Assembly: GCF_051811025.1 (NCBI RefSeq)
Contig: NZ_JBPWQE010000001.1
Coordinates: 5,890,001-5,954,000 of the forward strand
From: Tardiphaga sp051811025
GTDB lineage: Bacteria > Pseudomonadota > Alphaproteobacteria > Rhizobiales > Xanthobacteraceae
Length of the DNA: 64,000 bases
Direction of reading: 5' to 3'
This document shows positions 1-8,269 of this stretch, piece by piece. Made by a program: the position numbers and the translations under genes. The notes under the pieces are model-generated. The model saw nothing but the letters and a program-made list of their open reading frames with translations. It ran no database searches and was not told where the DNA came from. Each line of letters begins with the position of its first letter. Position 1 is the stretch's first letter.

Positions 1-345
1 GGCATGGAGCTGGGTCATGATGACCTCGGCCGCCGAAATGCCTTCCCCCTTGTGAATGTCGACGGGAATGCCGCGACCGTCGTCGCGCACCGTCACTGAC
101 CCATCGGCATTCAGAATAACTTCGACGGCGCTTGCATGACCGGCCAACGCTTCGTCGATCGCGTTGTCGACGACTTCGTAGACCATGTGATGCAGGCCGG
201 AACCGTCATCCGTGTCGCCGATATACATGCCCGGCCGCTTGCGGACGGCGTCGAGTCCCTTCAGGACCCGGATCGATTCCGCACCATATTCAGCGGGAAT
301 GGCATGCTCAGTGTCGGCGATGGGTTGCCGGGCTGGTTCAGTCAT
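1..345 (-). CDS. gyrB: DNA gyrase subunit B, N-terminal part (cut by window edge)
   Basis: The ATPase subunit of DNA gyrase, which with GyrA introduces negative supercoils. Only the first 115 codons are present; the gene runs off the left edge. The translation starts MTEPARQPIADTEHA and contains RKRPGMYIGDT, the GHKL N-box region EVVDNAIDEALAGH (about residues 77-90) and the ATP-lid motif DDGRGIPVDIHKGEG (about 92-106). These are diagnostic for GyrB; ParE is a remote alternative. The ATG is at 343-345. In relatives gyrB usually follows recF directly, but here two other genes lie between them. The 226-base gap upstream (346-571) presumably holds its own promoter. Confidence 0.97.
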   Translation of the reverse strand, partial: MTEPARQPIADTEHAIPAEYGAESIRVLKGLDAVRKRPGMYIGDTDDGSGLHHMVYEVVDNAIDEALAGHASAVEVILNADGSVTVRDDGRGIPVDIHKGEGISAAEVIMTQLHA

Positions 346-571
346 GTAGGGGCCTTCGAAGGTGTGCCGAATCAGCGCGGAAAACGGCGCTTGAATCGCT
401 CTATTTGTGCCATGAAAGGCGCATTGCGCCTAGCGCAAAGTAACGCGCAGCAAGCTATTGAATAAATAGGTTTTTTTGGCGTCATTTCAAGTCGATTTGA
501 GGCCGTTTTCGTAGCCTGATTTCGCGCCTGTTCCGGGCGTCGAAATGCCCGGCTTGCGTGCATCCGAGAGG

Positions 572-1801
572 CTATTTTTCGGCCAATCCCGCAGCCGGTT
601 TGGCGGGGGTCCCCTTGAGGCCGCGCCTGGCGATCAAATGCGCGGCCAGCACGACCGGCTCCAGCAGCACCATCCCGAACAGAATGCCAAACAGGCGGTC
701 ATAGCCGGGCTCCAGGGCGGCATTGGCGTAGTTGTCAGGCACCAGCACCACGAGGAAGGCCAAAGTGAATTGCAGACCGGCATAACTCAGGGAGGGCGGG
801 CCATTTTCGATGTGACGGCCGATCATAACGCCGAGCGCGAGTCCGATGGTCATCACGACGGGCGAATGTTGGCTGACCAGCAGGATTGCGCTGGCCAGCA
901 GGCCGCCCGCGAGACAGCCGACCAGCCGGTTCATCATGCGCGAGGAAACCGGGCTAAGCATGCCCTCCGCCAGCGATGCGGCCGGTACCAGCATGACCGC
1001 GAAGATCGTGATGCTGGACTGGCTGAGCGAGGGGATGCCGAGCCACTGCCAAGCCCACGGGATCAGCGCCAATGCAATGCCGCCAACCAAGGCGTGACGC
1101 GCCACCGTGGCGTGCCATTGCCGCGTCGGCTGGTCGACCGGCTTGGCGCGCAGATTGTTGTCCGGATTCGGTAGCGCGCGCCGCACTGTCCAGGTCGAGA
1201 TCGCACTGACGATGACGCAGGCGGTGGTGCCGGCCAGCACTTCGAGCACGCGCGTCGAGGCAAAGCGCAGGATCGGCTCGCGCGCATGTTCCATGCCTTC
1301 GATCAGCACCATCAGGAAAGTGAGGCCGGTGAACAGCCAGGCATAGGCGCGGCGGCCGACGATGGCGAAATAGAGGGTGATGCTGCCACCGATCAGAAGA
1401 CCGAGGCTCAGCAACACCGGCTGGCGCAGCAGCAAAGGCGCAGCGGCAAGCGCGAGTCCTGCGCCAGCGAGCGTCCCAATCACGCGGAGGATGCCGCGTG
1501 TAAAACTTTCGGCGACATGCGAGCGCATCACCATGTAGCCGGAGAACGCGGCCCAGCCGACATTCTCCGCGCCGATGGCGTGCGACAAGACGATCGCCAG
1601 CAGCACCGAACAGACGCATTCGGCCTCGTCGATCATGCGCGGCCCGGGGATCGGCAGCGAACGCATTTCGCTTCCGAATGCGTGTGCGATCCGCGATAGG
1701 TGAATGGCCAAAAATACCAGCATAGCCAGATATTTATGCCGTCCGGCGCCGCCTACAACAGCCGATTTCTCATGGCTCAATGCTGCGATGGATACGCTCA
1801 C
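572..1801 (-). CDS. FUSC-type integral membrane protein (aromatic-acid-exporter-like)
   Basis: A 409-residue polytopic inner-membrane protein with the two-half layout of the fusaric-acid-resistance / aromatic-acid-exporter (FUSC) family. Each half has a hydrophobic block with the family signature R-x-x-GTL-x-G-x-x-L: RGILRVIGTLAGAGLAL near residues 103-119, and the degenerate repeat NRLVGCLAGGLLAS near 285-298. There are about ten hydrophobic segments. The long cytoplasmic linker of full-size PET/AaeB proteins is short here. The start at 1801 is GTG with only a weak ribosome binding site; an internal ATG is possible. The gene begins 22 bases after the stop of the secreted repeat protein, so the two are probably co-transcribed. 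The substrate is unknown. Confidence 0.8.
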   Translation of the reverse strand: MSVSIAALSHEKSAVVGGAGRHKYLAMLVFLAIHLSRIAHAFGSEMRSLPIPGPRMIDEAECVCSVLLAIVLSHAIGAENVGWAAFSGYMVMRSHVAESFTRGILRVIGTLAGAGLALAAAPLLLRQPVLLSLGLLIGGSITLYFAIVGRRAYAWLFTGLTFLMVLIEGMEHAREPILRFASTRVLEVLAGTTACVIVSAISTWTVRRALPNPDNNLRAKPVDQPTRQWHATVARHALVGGIALALIPWAWQWLGIPSLSQSSITIFAVMLVPAASLAEGMLSPVSSRMMNRLVGCLAGGLLASAILLVSQHSPVVMTIGLALGVMIGRHIENGPPSLSYAGLQFTLAFLVVLVPDNYANAALEPGYDRLFGILFGMVLLEPVVLAAHLIARRGLKGTPAKPAAGLAEK

Positions 1802-1823
1802 TGATATGCCGTTAGCTTTGTCC

Positions 1824-3983
1824 TCAGTAGAGCTGAAGCGGGAGGATATCCCGACCGTCAGGGCCGACCATTAGACCCCAGCTGTCATTGGCCGCGACCT
1901 TGATCGTGCTGTCATGTGCAGGCTTGCCTGCGGCCTTGATTGTGACCTTGTAGGCGCCGGGCGGCAGTTCCATGGTCGGCCCGTTCGGATTTTGCGGTCC
2001 CCCCACGCCGGGCGCGACCTTGATCGTCTTGTTGTGAACGCTGACCGACACCTCGGCATCGCCCATATTGCCGAACAGCAGCCGAACCTTGCCCGGTGGG
2101 GGCAGGATGCCCGCCTTTGTCGCTTCTGCGGGATGACGCACGACCAGGCTGACGCTGGTCTCGTCGTTGCGACGCTCCAGTTTCAGCATGGCCGGACCAT
2201 CGGGGGCTTTGAAAGCCAGCATGGCGCTGTCGGGCTTGATGACCGCGCTCTGCGTGTCTTCCTGCCACTGTCGCTGCGTAAGTTCGCGTCGGTAGAACGC
2301 CAAAACCGAATCCAATCCGGCAGGAATGGAGGCGTTCAACTCATGCCGGAATGGTGCGCCACCGGGCAGCCCGGATGTACCGAGCGATCGCAACGTCCGC
2401 TGCTTTGGTGTGGGATAATCGGTGTCGCCATCGGATTCGAGAACCTGTTCGACACTCTTGGCGTTGTCGGTTTTGCTGGCAACGGCCGCGACAGGCGCGC
2501 CCTTCAGGCCCGAGCCTGTCGCCGTGACATTGACCTTCGGGCCCATCTGCATCGCCGTCAGCGAGATGCTTTGCTTGGCCTTGCTGAAATTCAACACCAC
2601 CATATTGGGATTGTTGATGACCGACGGCGCGCTCTTCCAGCCGAGCGTTTTCATTCCGCTGCGGTAAAAATCCGCCAGCGCGCTGACGCTTGATGAGCTG
2701 GTGAATGCGAGTCTGCCATCGGCGCCGTCGAAATCGATCTCGCTGGCGGTGTCGGGGACCGGAATCGATGTGCTCGCACCGTCCATCGCGCGTAATGCAG
2801 TTTCCGGCCCACGCGCGGCTTGTGCCGCGGCGCGCCTCGCATCCGCTTCGGCAATAGCCGCCTGCCCGAACGCGAGTGCGTCCTTGATAAAGCGGTCGTC
2901 TGCTTCCTTTTTGGCCTTCGCGCGCGCTGCGATCACGGATGGCAGGACCTGCACGTCGATCTGCACGGTGGTCAGATCGTATTTGCGACCAATCTGCATC
3001 GTCGCAGTTTCCTCCGGGGAGGTGAATGCGAGCGAGGCGCGATCGGCGGTGACGACGGTGTCCTTGCTTTGTTCGATCCAGCCTTTCTTGCCGAGTTCGC
3101 GGCGATAGAAGGCGAGCACGGGGCCGAGTTCAGCCGGGATCAGCGCATGCGCTTCGCGCTTGATGGAATCTGCGCTGCCGGTGGTTCCGGCGGATTTGAT
3201 CCGTTCGGGTTTTGGCAGACCGGCAGATTCTGAGCCGGCGACCAGCTCTTGCGGAAGCGCGAATGGCGCAACGCGTATCTCGACGCTGGTCCTGCTGTCG
3301 GCGCCTCGTTGCAAGGTCAGCATCACCGGCAATTGTCGCGTGTTGCCGTCGCGGGTGAAATAGACACGCACGCCATTCGCGATCGTCTCGTCGATCTTCG
3401 CGTCGGGCCAACGGGTCTCCGCAGCACTCGCTGATAGCGGCGACCAGCCCAATGCAGCGAATTCTTTCTGAAAGAAAGCCAGCGTTGCGTCGACCGTTTC
3501 AGTGGTCATGCATCCAAGGTACGGTCGCCGCTCGTCGTAGACGATGTCGGTCGCACGTTCAGGGAAGGGCAGGTTCACTTCCAGGCGCTGTGAGCTGTAG
3601 CTGACGCCCGACCGGTCCGTTCGGCTGCCATCGGTCATAAAGGATGCCGACACGCCCTGCGCCCCCTTCTTGTACCAGCGACTGCGATTCGAGGCCTCGA
3701 ATGGCGGCGTGTAGGCGATCCAGCCATCGGCGGCGAGTAATCTGCCGGTGCTGGCAATTGTGTCTGCAACAGTGCCAGCGCCAAAATAGCTGGCGCTGAG
3801 GTTGGGATACTTGGTGGCTTCCGGCCGGGCCGTTGCACCTTCGATGTATGGCAGCGTTCTCACATCCACGAGGCCGTCTTCGGCGTGGCAGGCCAGCGAG
3901 CCGCCGGCGATGGCGGTGCTGACGAGCAGGGCAAATAGGCAGTGTCTGGCCGGGAGCTGCATCCCGCGCTTGCTTGAAAACAT
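1824..3983 (-). CDS. Large secreted protein with five repeats and a PEGA-like C-terminal domain; unknown function
   Basis: Not recognised as a named family. I place the start at the ATG at 3981-3983 (719 residues), because GGAGG lies 9 bases upstream; an in-frame ORF extends to 4016 without such support. A signal peptide covers about residues 8-35 (LFALLVSTAIAGGSLACHA). The mature part has about five diverged copies of a unit of roughly 65-75 residues near 70-137, 165-240, 283-346, 430-490 and 553-615. Each has an amphipathic helix ending in GW or QW (for example LAFYRRELGKKGW, LAFYRRELTQRQW, LADFYRSGMKTLGW), then beta strands. An Ala/Lys-rich helical linker sits at 350-400. Residues 630-715 resemble a PEGA/carbohydrate-binding beta domain (MELPPGAYKVTIKAAGKP). 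Export to the periplasm or surface is inferred. It lies between recF and the FUSC gene. Confidence 0.75.
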   Translation of the reverse strand: MFSSKRGMQLPARHCLFALLVSTAIAGGSLACHAEDGLVDVRTLPYIEGATARPEATKYPNLSASYFGAGTVADTIASTGRLLAADGWIAYTPPFEASNRSRWYKKGAQGVSASFMTDGSRTDRSGVSYSSQRLEVNLPFPERATDIVYDERRPYLGCMTTETVDATLAFFQKEFAALGWSPLSASAAETRWPDAKIDETIANGVRVYFTRDGNTRQLPVMLTLQRGADSRTSVEIRVAPFALPQELVAGSESAGLPKPERIKSAGTTGSADSIKREAHALIPAELGPVLAFYRRELGKKGWIEQSKDTVVTADRASLAFTSPEETATMQIGRKYDLTTVQIDVQVLPSVIAARAKAKKEADDRFIKDALAFGQAAIAEADARRAAAQAARGPETALRAMDGASTSIPVPDTASEIDFDGADGRLAFTSSSSVSALADFYRSGMKTLGWKSAPSVINNPNMVVLNFSKAKQSISLTAMQMGPKVNVTATGSGLKGAPVAAVASKTDNAKSVEQVLESDGDTDYPTPKQRTLRSLGTSGLPGGAPFRHELNASIPAGLDSVLAFYRRELTQRQWQEDTQSAVIKPDSAMLAFKAPDGPAMLKLERRNDETSVSLVVRHPAEATKAGILPPPGKVRLLFGNMGDAEVSVSVHNKTIKVAPGVGGPQNPNGPTMELPPGAYKVTIKAAGKPAHDSTIKVAANDSWGLMVGPDGRDILPLQLY

Positions 3984-4095
3984 CACTGAAAGCCTCCGGC
4001 GGTTGCTTGCGCGCATGCAAAAGCGCCGCCCACAAGGGCAGCGACATCATTTGCGCGGGGCACTTAAAGTGAGTTGTAGGAGGTGTTGCTTTGGT

Positions 4096-5244
4096 TCAAC
4101 CAGCCGGCGGGCGCCGCGTGGCGCGCCCATTGGCGATGTCGAAGATCTCGCCGGAGGTGCCGATATCCCCGAAAGCAGCGGGATCGGCACCGGTCATCCA
4201 GACCTGGGCGCCCAATTTCGAGAGTTCGCCGAACAGCGACTTGCGCCGGTCGGGGTCAAGATGGGCGACGACTTCATCGAGCAGCAGCAGAGGCGTGATA
4301 CCGGTCATCTCGGCAACCAGCGTGGCATGTGCGAGCACGAGGCCGATCAGCAGCGCCTTCTGTTCGCCAGTGGAGGCATCGCGCGCGGGCATGTTCTTCG
4401 GCGCATAAATCACCTGCAGGTCAGTGAGATGCGGGCCGTCAAGCGTGCGGCCGGCGGCGGCATCACGCGGGCGACTATCGCGCAAGATCTGGCGATAGCG
4501 ATCTTCGACCGCTGTGGCCGGTTCATTGACCAGCGCATTCTCCATCCATCCGTCGAGCATGATGAGTGCGGATGGAAAGGCCGAGGCTTCGCCGCGCACG
4601 CGCAGCATCTCTGCGAGCCGCATCGCGGTCTGACCACGCGTCGCGGCGACAGCAACTGCGAGTTCGGCGGTCTCGCGCTCGATGGCGTCGAGCCAGTGGC
4701 TGTCACCGTTGCGCTCTTCAAGCAAGCGGTTGCGTGAGCGCAGGCTGCGCTCCAGCGCGGAGACGCGACCGGAGTGATCCTTGTCGATGGCCAGCACGAG
4801 GCGGTCGAAGAAGCGCCGGCGTTCGGAGGCGGCGCCCATGAACAACTGGTCCATCGCGGGTGTCAGCCACACCATGCGCAGGTGATCGCCAAACGCTGCG
4901 GCAGAGCCTACCGGCTCACGGTCGATACGACAGCGACGGCTGGTGGAGGCGCCTTCAGCCGTGGGTGCATCGATGCCGGTGCCGAGTGTGGCGAGGCCCA
5001 CTTCGCCCTCGACAGTCGCCGACACGGCCCAGGAACCGTCGCCGTCGTTATTCGCAACGTCTTCGAGCGTCGCGCGGCGCAGGCCGCGGCCCGGCGACAG
5101 AAACGAGATCGCCTCGATGCAATTGGTCTTGCCGGCGCCGTTCGGGCCGGCGAGGGCGACCATGTCCGCCGACGTTTCCAGCGACGCCGCGCGATAGCTG
5201 CGGAAGTTGGTGAGCGACAGGCGATGGATGCGGGAGGCGGTCAT
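4096..5244 (-). CDS. recF: DNA replication and repair protein RecF
   Basis: An SMC-like ATPase that binds gapped DNA and helps load RecA during recombinational repair. The 382-residue length is usual for the family. It has Walker A GPNGAGKT at residues 33-40, the ABC-type signature STGEQKALLIGL and Walker B PLLLLDEVVAHLD near the C terminus. It belongs to the replication block dnaA-dnaN-recF, all on the minus strand. The gap to dnaN upstream is 231 bases and is filled with an inverted-repeat element, so recF may be transcribed separately. The ATG is at 5242-5244. Confidence 0.97.
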   Translation of the reverse strand: MTASRIHRLSLTNFRSYRAASLETSADMVALAGPNGAGKTNCIEAISFLSPGRGLRRATLEDVANNDGDGSWAVSATVEGEVGLATLGTGIDAPTAEGASTSRRCRIDREPVGSAAAFGDHLRMVWLTPAMDQLFMGAASERRRFFDRLVLAIDKDHSGRVSALERSLRSRNRLLEERNGDSHWLDAIERETAELAVAVAATRGQTAMRLAEMLRVRGEASAFPSALIMLDGWMENALVNEPATAVEDRYRQILRDSRPRDAAAGRTLDGPHLTDLQVIYAPKNMPARDASTGEQKALLIGLVLAHATLVAEMTGITPLLLLDEVVAHLDPDRRKSLFGELSKLGAQVWMTGADPAAFGDIGTSGEIFDIANGRATRRPPAG

Positions 5245-5298
5245 TCGTGAATATGGGACTCAGCTAAAGTCGTCGCAACGAGCCGCGCCAATCTCCGT

Positions 5299-5466
5299 TG
5301 TCATCCCCGCCTAGTGCGCCGAAGGCGCATGCGGGGCGGGGATCCATAACCACGGTCGGCACAATTAAAACGGCAGAGCCGTGGCTACCTAGCTGCAACC
5401 AGTTCTTCGGAGGCTATGGGTCCCCGCTCCGCGCGCGCCTTTGGCGCGCTAGGCGGGGACGACACC
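5299..5466. repeat. Composite inverted-repeat element (REP-like) between recF and dnaN
   Basis: Two palindromic arms face each other. The left arm (about 5299-5348) begins TGTCATCCCCGCC, has a small hairpin around GCGCCGAAGGCGC and ends GCGGGGATCCATAACCAC. The right arm (about 5412-5466) begins GGCTATGGGTCCCCGC, has a hairpin around CGCGCCTTTGGCGCG and ends GGCGGGGACGACA. The inner edges (ATCCATAACC and GGCTATGGGT) also complement each other, so the whole can fold as a cruciform. The same architecture recurs at 13341-13439. Dispersed intergenic palindromes of this look are common in Bradyrhizobium-type genomes; I see no transposase. Confidence 0.75.
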
Positions 5467-5475
5467 TGAAGGAAC

Positions 5476-6594
5476 TCACACCCGCATCGGCATCAGCACA
5501 TAGAGGGCGCCCTTGGCGTCCTTGTCCTGCACCAGCGTCGGCGAGCCGGGATCGGCGAGGCGCAGCACAGCGACTTCGCCTTCGATCTGGGCGGCGATGT
5601 CGAGCAGATAGCGCGAGTTGAAGCCGATATCGAGCGCGTCGGAGGCATATTCGACTTCGAGCTCTTCCGTCGCACTGCCGGAATCCGGATTGGTCACCGA
5701 CAGCACGAGCTTGCCCGCCGACAGCGCGAGTTTCACGGCGCGGCCGCGTTCGCTGGAGATTGTCGAGACGCGGTCGACGGCGTTCTCGAAATCCTTTTTG
5801 TCGATCACCAGTTCCTTGTCGTTGTTCTGCGGAATTACGCGGCCATAGTCCGGGAAGGTGCCGTCGATCAGTTTCGAGGTCAGAACCACATTGCCAAGCG
5901 TGAAGCGGATCTTGCCCTGCGACAGTTCGATGGTGATCTCGGCTTCCAGATCCTCGATCAGGCGCTGCACTTCACCAACCGTCTTGCGCGGCACGATGAC
6001 GCCCGGCATGCCGTCGGCGCCCTTGGGCAGCTTGAGGTCGATCTGCGCCAGACGATGACCGTCGGTGGCGACGGCACGCAGGGTTGCCGCGGTCGCGGTG
6101 CCGGCGGCATGGAGATAGATGCCGTTGAGATAATAGCGGGTCTCTTCAGTGGAGATCGCAAACTGCGTGCGGTCGATCAGACGCTTGACGTCGGAGGCGG
6201 GCAGCGCAAACGAATGCGTCATTTCGCCGGCGGCGAGATCCGGGAAATCATTCTCCGGCAGGGTCTGCAGGGTAAAGCGCGAGCGGCCGGCGCGGATCGC
6301 CATTACCGAGCGATCGCCATCGGCTTCGAGCACGATCTGGGAGCCGTCTGGCAGTTTGCGGACGATGTCGTAAAACATATGTGCGGGCACGGTGGTGGAA
6401 CCGGCGGTGCCGACTTCGGCGGCCAGGGTTTCTGTGACTTCAAGGTCGAGGTCGGTGGCCTTCAGCGACAGCCGGGCATTTTCGGCGCGGATCAGCACGT
6501 TGCCCAGGATCGGAATCGTGTTGCGGCGCTCCACCACGCGATGGACGTGGCTCAGCGACTTCAGGAGTTGCGCGCGTTCGACGGTGACCTTCAT
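5476..6594 (-). CDS. dnaN: DNA polymerase III sliding clamp (beta subunit)
   Basis: The ring-shaped processivity clamp that tethers DNA polymerase III to DNA. The start is the ATG at 6592-6594 (MKVTVERAQLLKSLSHVHRVVERRNTIPILGN), giving the standard 372 residues; an in-frame extension to 6615 is not supported. The three-fold clamp architecture is recognisable: the N-terminal RNTIPIL motif, a middle YYLNGIYLH segment and the C-terminal ALYVLMPMRV, which matches the usual LMPMR ending. It lies downstream of dnaA with a 241-base gap and upstream of recF. Confidence 0.98.
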   Translation of the reverse strand: MKVTVERAQLLKSLSHVHRVVERRNTIPILGNVLIRAENARLSLKATDLDLEVTETLAAEVGTAGSTTVPAHMFYDIVRKLPDGSQIVLEADGDRSVMAIRAGRSRFTLQTLPENDFPDLAAGEMTHSFALPASDVKRLIDRTQFAISTEETRYYLNGIYLHAAGTATAATLRAVATDGHRLAQIDLKLPKGADGMPGVIVPRKTVGEVQRLIEDLEAEITIELSQGKIRFTLGNVVLTSKLIDGTFPDYGRVIPQNNDKELVIDKKDFENAVDRVSTISSERGRAVKLALSAGKLVLSVTNPDSGSATEELEVEYASDALDIGFNSRYLLDIAAQIEGEVAVLRLADPGSPTLVQDKDAKGALYVLMPMRV

Positions 6595-6792
6595 AACAAA
6601 ACCCGCCCGATTCAATCCGGTGTCGTGTGAAAATGCCCGGCAGCCCGAACGGGCGCCGCGGCGATGACACCCGCAAGCTCGATCAAGTGGATTTTGCTCA
6701 ATCCCGCGGGGGACCGCAAGGTGGCGTGGATGGCCGGGAAGCGCAAGAGAGATAGGCTTCCGGCCCCCAATGTTTTGAGGGTTAACGGCAGG

Positions 6793-6830
6793 TCCGGCCC
6801 CGGTGCGCGCTTCGGCACACCGGGGCCGGA
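6793..6830 (-). terminator. Strong hairpin downstream of dnaA
   Basis: A near-perfect GC-rich stem (TCCGGCCCCGGTG paired with CACCGGGGCCGGA) lies 5 bases beyond the dnaA stop. It has no U-tract on the dnaA strand, so it may stabilise the mRNA 3' end or pause polymerase rather than act as a classical intrinsic terminator. Confidence 0.55.
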
Positions 6831-6835
6831 ATGTC

Positions 6836-8269
6836 TTATTCCTGCAGTTGGCGCTTCAGCGTTTCGACCTCATCCTGCAGGGCCACGTCCTTGCCGACCA
6901 GCGCCTCGATCTTGCGTACGGCATGCAGAACGGTGGTGTGATCGCGGCCACCGAAGCGGCGACCGATTTCCGGCAGCGAGCGCAGTGTCAGGGTCTTGGC
7001 CAGATACATCGCAACCTGACGGGGGCGCACGACATTGGCGGTGCGGCGTGAAGACAGGAGGTCGGACCGGCTGACATTGTACTGACGCGCGACGACACGC
7101 TGGATGTCCTCGATCTTGATGCGCTTCGGCTCCTGCGGGCGGATCAGGTCGCGTACTTCTCGCTCAGCCATTTCCAGCGTGACCGGCGTGGCGTTCAGCT
7201 TCGAATGCGCCAGCAGGCGGTTGATTGCGCCTTCGAGGTCGCGGCCGTTATGGGTGATGGTGCGGGCCAGATAGTCCAGCACCGGCTCCGGCACCTCGAA
7301 CGAGGCGTGATGTGCACGCGCGGCGGCAACGCGCGATTTCAGGATGCCCAGGCGCAGCTCTTCGCCGAGCGAGCTCATTTCGACGACGAGACCGCCGGCG
7401 AGGCGCGAACGCACGCGTTCGTCGAGGCTTTCTAGATCCGACGGCGGACGATCAGCGGCGATCACCACCTGGCGGCCGGCATCGATCAGCGCATTCAGCG
7501 TGTGACAGAATTCGGCCTGCGTGGTCTTGCCCTGCAGAAACTGCATGTCGTCGATCACCAGCACGTCGATGCCGCGTAGCGCTTCCTTGAAGGCGAGCGC
7601 CGTCTGCGTCTTCAGCGCAGCGACGAAGCCGTACATGAACTTTTCGGCAGTGAGATACAGCACCTTGCGGTCTGGGCCGGAATTGCCAGCCCAGGTCACG
7701 GCCTGCAACAGATGGGTTTTGCCGAGGCCGACGCCGGCATGGATGTAAAGCGGGTTGAACATCACCGGATCGCCGCGGCGACCTTCGGCGACCTGACGCG
7801 CGGCAGCATGGGCCAACGTGTTGGCGCGGCCGAGCACGAAGCTCGCAAAAGTCAGGCGCGGATCGAGCGGCGAGCCGCCAAGTGCTTCATGGCTTGCGGA
7901 CACCGGCGCGGTGGCCGTGGCACGGAGTTCGGGCGCGGGACGGTTGTTGAACGTCTCGGTGCGGCGTGCTTCGGCTGGCGCGGCGGCTTCCTTGTTGGCG
8001 GGCGCCACGTTGCGCATTGCGGAGCGCACGGTGAGGTCGACGCGGTGAACCTGCGGCATCTCGGCCTGCCAAGCGTTCAGCACACGCTCGGCATAGTGGG
8101 CCTGGATCCAGCTCTTCAGGAATCGGGTGGGTACCGAAAGATGGACGCTGTCGTCCTGCACGCTTTCGAGATCCATCCGCGCGAACCAGCTGGAGTAAAC
8201 GTCTTCGCCAACCGTCGACCGCAGCCGACCTTTCACGCGAGACCAGTGATCCTGTTCCATATTAGCCAT
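6836..8269 (-). CDS. dnaA: Chromosomal replication initiator DnaA
   Basis: The AAA+ ATPase that binds DnaA boxes and melts the origin. It has 477 residues: N-terminal domain I (about 8-85, DHWSRVKGRLRSTVGEDVYSSWF), a linker rich in Ala, Pro and Thr (about 90-135), and the AAA+ core with Walker A GVGLGKTH (179-186) and Walker B VLVIDDMQF. A C-terminal domain IV carries the DNA-binding signature GGRDHTTVLHAVRKIE. The start at 8267-8269 reads MANMEQDHW; the internal Met at residue 4 is possible. It heads the dnaA, dnaN, recF block. I see no good DnaA boxes (TTATCCACA) in its upstream region. Confidence 0.98.
   Translation of the reverse strand: MANMEQDHWSRVKGRLRSTVGEDVYSSWFARMDLESVQDDSVHLSVPTRFLKSWIQAHYAERVLNAWQAEMPQVHRVDLTVRSAMRNVAPANKEAAAPAEARRTETFNNRPAPELRATATAPVSASHEALGGSPLDPRLTFASFVLGRANTLAHAAARQVAEGRRGDPVMFNPLYIHAGVGLGKTHLLQAVTWAGNSGPDRKVLYLTAEKFMYGFVAALKTQTALAFKEALRGIDVLVIDDMQFLQGKTTQAEFCHTLNALIDAGRQVVIAADRPPSDLESLDERVRSRLAGGLVVEMSSLGEELRLGILKSRVAAARAHHASFEVPEPVLDYLARTITHNGRDLEGAINRLLAHSKLNATPVTLEMAEREVRDLIRPQEPKRIKIEDIQRVVARQYNVSRSDLLSSRRTANVVRPRQVAMYLAKTLTLRSLPEIGRRFGGRDHTTVLHAVRKIEALVGKDVALQDEVETLKRQLQE

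Noticed and set aside
545..1174. 209-codon open frame on the plus strand
   Set aside because: Antisense shadow of the FUSC gene; Gln/Arg/His-rich composition and no ribosome binding site.
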